Assembly (NCBI GenBank): GCA_964528095.1
Contig: CAZGSG010000239.1
Span: 1 to 9,153 of the forward strand
DNA: 9,153 bases
Direction of reading: 5' to 3'
Source: CAZGSG01 sp964528095
GTDB taxonomy: Bacteria > Bacteroidota > Bacteroidia > Chitinophagales > Chitinophagaceae
Shown here: positions 7,249-9,153 of the stretch, piece by piece
How the letters are laid out: each line of letters opens with the position of its first letter
How positions within the stretch are numbered: the first letter of the stretch is position 1
Position numbers and translations under genes: made by a program
Notes under the pieces: generated by a model
Database searches by the model: none
Told to the model about the DNA's origin: nothing
What the model saw: the letters and a program-made list of their open reading frames with translations, nothing else

Positions 7249-7263
7249 TACCGGCTACCGGTA
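7249..7263. promoter_or_regulatory. Palindrome between AraC and cupin genes, possible operator
   Basis: TACCGG (7249-7254), CTA, CCGGTA (7258-7263) is a perfect inverted repeat in the 67-base gap upstream of the cupin gene. It also contains the 10-base palindrome CTACCGGTAG (7255-7264). A half site CCGGTA recurs at 8108-8113, just before the AraC start. The hexamer also occurs inside coding sequence (near 1267 and 1587), so its presence here is suggestive only. Confidence 0.3.
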
Positions 7264-7282
7264 GTGGTAAGAAATGGACATT

Positions 7283-8104
7283 CTAATAAATTTCTTCCGC
7301 ACCCAATACACGTTCGGGTGAGTCCAATGCAAAGAACTTAGCTGGTGAATAACCCGTAAATTCTTTATAGTCGCGGGTCAGATGTTGGTAATCGTAGTAG
7401 CCGCAATGCAGTGCGATGGTTAACCAGTCTTTATCCGGAAACCGGTTTTTTAATAAGTACGCTTCGTAAAATCTCACCACGCGTATGTATTCTTTAGCGG
7501 TGATCCCCATTCGCTCTGCAAAACGGCGGTCAAACTGCCGGTGTGAGAGATAGGTACAACGGATAAAATGATCCAGGCCATGCTCTTTTCCCTGCAGCAT
7601 TTCTAAAGAGACATGATCGACCGGGTGAAATTCTTTTTTGCTTTTTTTTATTAATCCTTTCAGGAATAGCTCTACAATAGCAATCATGTTCGCATGGTCT
7701 TTCGCATGGTATAACTGCTCATTTACAAAAGCCACTTCCCTGCCGATCAGTTCTTCAGCCTCTATAGCTTTGTTGGAAAAATAACCTGTCGGGATACCCA
7801 ATAAGCAGAATAATGCGCCTGGCTTAAACACCACCTGCAGTGAAAGGAATTTTTTATAGACGGTCCTGTTATTGACCACCGTATGCTGACCGATCAACAA
7901 CGCGTTTTTCGGGATAATGGCCATATCATCTTCAGGATAAGTAATAGCCGTAGGCGTCGGAAAAAACTGCAGACAATGTTCTGGTCTCGGAGGATATGCT
8001 TTTGGCGGAATAGTTTCACCACCGGGAAATTCAAAATCAATGATCCTGAATACCCTGATATAATCCTGCAGGAAGGCGGCCGGTGCAATTTCTTTAAGCA
8101 GCAT
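7283..8104 (-). CDS. AraC-family transcriptional regulator
   Basis: The protein has 273 residues and a TAG stop. The C-terminal part, about residues 165-258, holds the two helix-turn-helix units of the AraC DNA-binding domain. The first is around CTYLSHRQFDRRFAERMGI, ending in the linker helix KEYIRVVRFYEA. The second is around LTIALHCGYYDYQHLTRDY, ending with the family signature FTGYSPAKFF. The N-terminal part, about 1-150 (starting MLLKEIAPAAFLQDYIRVFR), resembles the sensor region common in Bacteroidota AraC proteins; no ligand can be named. It is followed by the cupin gene on the same strand and divergent from the DUF2809 gene, so either neighbour could be a target. Autoregulation is plausible but not shown. 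Confidence 0.9.
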   Translation of the reverse strand: MLLKEIAPAAFLQDYIRVFRIIDFEFPGGETIPPKAYPPRPEHCLQFFPTPTAITYPEDDMAIIPKNALLIGQHTVVNNRTVYKKFLSLQVVFKPGALFCLLGIPTGYFSNKAIEAEELIGREVAFVNEQLYHAKDHANMIAIVELFLKGLIKKSKKEFHPVDHVSLEMLQGKEHGLDHFIRCTYLSHRQFDRRFAERMGITAKEYIRVVRFYEAYLLKNRFPDKDWLTIALHCGYYDYQHLTRDYKEFTGYSPAKFFALDSPERVLGAEEIY

Positions 8105-8133
8105 GGTCCGGTATCGCTAATTTAAATTCCGGA

Positions 8134-8164
8134 AAAAATTATTCCCCATTTTACAATTTACCAA
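8134..8164 (-). promoter_or_regulatory. Weak candidate promoter of the AraC gene
   Basis: On the minus strand, TTG (8164-8162) and TAATTTTT (8141-8134) are 20 bases apart. This matches the Bacteroidota -33/-7 arrangement except for the last base of the -7 box. It would give a leader of about 20-25 bases before the ATG at 8104. The region is AT-rich, so chance matches are likely. Confidence 0.3.
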
Positions 8165-8212
8165 TTTTGTGGATTAAGCGCTAATATTGTTGTGAACCTA
8201 TACCATCAGTCA

Positions 8213-8611
8213 ATGCTTATCCGCCGTATTGTTTATTTTATACTGTTTATTTTTCTTATCTGGCTTGCTCTTGCCACCCGAAATCACCCGCAATGGTTTC
8301 ATCCCTTTATTGCGAAATACGGAGGAGATACCATATGGGCAGGAATGTCATTTTTTTTCCTGCGAATGGTATTTGTAAAAGCTTCTTTGTGGAAACTGGC
8401 CCTGATCGCGTTTGTGCTAGGTTGTATGTTAGAGGTAACCCAATTATATCATGGAGAATGGATAGAATCGATAAGGGCAACAAAAATTGGAGGTATATTG
8501 ATTGGGTATGGGTTTTTATGGAGTGATATTGTTTGTTATGGAGTTGGAGTTATACTGGCGGTTGTGATTATTTACTTTTTGGAGAGGAAGGTTTTTAATT
8601 CAGGAAAATGA
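8213..8611 (+). CDS. DUF2809 family small integral membrane protein
   Basis: The protein has 132 residues from the ATG at 8213. A GTG at 8192 would add seven polar residues (MNLYHQS), but the ATG gives the family-like beginning, Arg-Arg followed by a membrane helix. About four membrane segments are visible (5-21, 40-55, 62-79, 105-123). Family signatures are YGGDTIWAGM (36-45), LEVTQLYHGEWIESIRAT (73-90) and GYGFLWSDIVCYGVG (98-112). These conserved Asp, Glu, Gln, Tyr and Arg residues are typical of DUF2809. The family's function is unknown to me, and the protein should sit in the inner membrane. The 3' third of the gene (about 8491-8600) is strikingly G- and T-rich with almost no C on this strand. 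The gene is divergent from the AraC regulator across 108 bases. Confidence 0.85.
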   Translation: MLIRRIVYFILFIFLIWLALATRNHPQWFHPFIAKYGGDTIWAGMSFFFLRMVFVKASLWKLALIAFVLGCMLEVTQLYHGEWIESIRATKIGGILIGYGFLWSDIVCYGVGVILAVVIIYFLERKVFNSGK

Positions 8612-8627
8612 TATTTAGAGAAAGACA

Positions 8628-8638
8628 CCGGGTCCCGG
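8628..8638. repeat. Short G+C-rich inverted repeat, possible weak terminator
   Basis: CCGGG (8628-8632), T, CCCGG (8634-8638) is a perfect inverted repeat 17 bases after the stop of the DUF2809 gene. As a single strand, its one-base loop would force the end pairs open. An alternative pairing joins ACCGGG (8627-8632) with CCCGGT (8669-8674). No T-run follows directly, although TTTT occurs at 8657-8661, so a terminator role is uncertain. Confidence 0.3.
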
Positions 8639-8777
8639 AGCTTGGTGATTGAAGCGTTTTTAGAACGGCCCGGTATGACAGTTTTTAAATTTGAAGAAAT
8701 GCTGGCCTGGTATTGCAGCGTTTGGAACGAAAAGTTCTTACACGCCTTGAGCAAACCGAAACTTCTACAATTGCCCG

Positions 8778-8805
8778 TTGGTTTGATTTTTACTTTCTAA
8801 TTTTG
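8778..8805 (+). promoter_or_regulatory. Candidate promoter of ung
   Basis: TAATTTTG (8798-8805) matches the Bacteroidota -7 box TAnnTTTG exactly. TTG at 8778-8780 lies 17 bases upstream as a possible -33 element, at the short end of the usual spacing. Transcription would begin near 8812, leaving a leader of about 30 bases before the ATG at 8843. Confidence 0.5.
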
Positions 8806-8842
8806 AGCTTTTTAAAAATCGCCTGCGTTTAAATTGACAACT

Positions 8843-9153
8843 ATGGATGTAAAGATTGAAGAATCATGGAAAGAAGCATTGAAAAATGAATTCACAAAAC
8901 CTTATTTCAATAATATAATCCTGCACCTGAAAACTGAAAAATCGCAGGGAAAGACCATTTATCCTCCAGGTGGGTATATTTTTAACGCGTTTAATACGAC
9001 CCCGATCAATAATGTAAAAGCGGTGATACTGGGACAGGATCCTTATCATGGACCCAAACAGGCGCATGGTTTATGTTTCTCCGTACAGGATGGAATACCT
9101 CCTCCCCCTTCCCTTATCAATATATTCAAAGAATTACGGGATGATATTGGCAT
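8843..9153 (+). CDS. ung: Uracil-DNA glycosylase, family 1 (N-terminal part, runs off the window)
   Basis: The window holds 103 complete codons from the ATG at 8843, about 45% of the usual 220-230 residues, with no stop before the edge. The enzyme removes uracil from DNA, arising from cytosine deamination or dUTP misincorporation, as the first step of base excision repair. The catalytic water-activating motif GQDPYHG (64-70, Asp66) is intact. YPPGGYIFNAFNTTP (40-54), the HGLCFSV strand after the catalytic loop (Phe79 being the usual uracil-stacking residue) and PPPPSLINIFKEL (86-98, the DNA-compressing Pro/Ser loop) are all as in family 1. The His-Pro-Ser-Pro leucine-loop motif lies beyond the window and cannot be checked. 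Upstream is a TAATTTTG promoter box. Confidence 0.95.
   Translation, partial: MDVKIEESWKEALKNEFTKPYFNNIILHLKTEKSQGKTIYPPGGYIFNAFNTTPINNVKAVILGQDPYHGPKQAHGLCFSVQDGIPPPPSLINIFKELRDDIG

Larger units (their letters stand above)
8612..8842. other. Gap before ung: hairpins and doubtful open frames
   Basis: No recognisable gene lies here. The frame of the preceding gene stays open after its TGA for 63 codons, to a TAA at 8798-8800. Within it an ATG at 8675 would give a 41-residue peptide ending LPVGLIFTF. A second frame is open from 8695 to a TAA at 8830-8832 and reads in part LERKVLTRLEQTETST, but has no ATG. These overlap each other and an antisense open frame, so none is called as a gene. The stretch may be a decayed gene or a dispersed repeat. 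It also contains the hairpin at 8628-8638 and the promoter of ung. Confidence 0.4.

Noticed and set aside
8572..8754. Minus-strand 60-codon open frame near the end of the DUF2809 gene
   Set aside because: It overlaps the 3' end of a confident gene and has no promoter or recognisable motif, so it is best explained as chance.
8864..9067. Minus-strand 67-codon open frame opposite ung
   Set aside because: It is a shadow of the conserved ung coding sequence.

Overview
The window looks like ordinary chromosomal DNA of a Bacteroidota bacterium, most likely from the Chitinophagaceae/Cytophaga side of the phylum. That placement is an inference. It rests on promoters resembling the phylum's -7 box (TAnnTTTG), start codons without a clear Shine-Dalgarno sequence, a moderate-to-low G+C content, and protein types common there: an exported diheme peroxidase with a long N-terminal extension, an AraC regulator, and a two-domain AlkC glycosylase. 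I see no transposase, integrase, phage gene, CRISPR array or defence system.

Layout from left to right. (1) 37-1601, plus strand: two small exported proteins of unknown function, probably co-transcribed. The second carries a tandemly duplicated four-cysteine module. (2) 1606-1639: a probable bidirectional terminator between convergent genes. (3) 1649-3613, minus: a MauG/CcpA-type diheme cytochrome c peroxidase with about 300 extra N-terminal residues. (4) 3712-5274, minus: histidine ammonia-lyase (hutH) with no other hut gene nearby. (5) 5275-5470: divergent promoters, a tRNA-Arg(TCT) gene with an unusual elbow, and a strong hairpin terminator. (6) 5559-6641, plus: an AlkC-family alkylpurine/alkylpyrimidine DNA glycosylase with a C-terminal Ig-like domain. 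(7) 6667-8104, minus: an AraC-family regulator followed by an exported cupin protein, with a palindrome between them. (8) 8213-8611, plus: a small DUF2809 membrane protein. (9) 8612-8842: a gene-poor stretch with hairpins and open frames of doubtful meaning. (10) 8843 to the right edge, plus: the N-terminal part of uracil-DNA glycosylase (ung), preceded by a good Bacteroidota-type promoter.

Most neighbours are functionally unrelated housekeeping or accessory genes. The only likely functional units are the 37-1601 pair and the AraC-cupin pair. I did not find a convincing undescribed multi-gene system. The observations most worth checking are the compensatory A19-U56 change in the tRNA elbow, the duplicated Cys-module protein, and the coding-like 8612-8842 gap.
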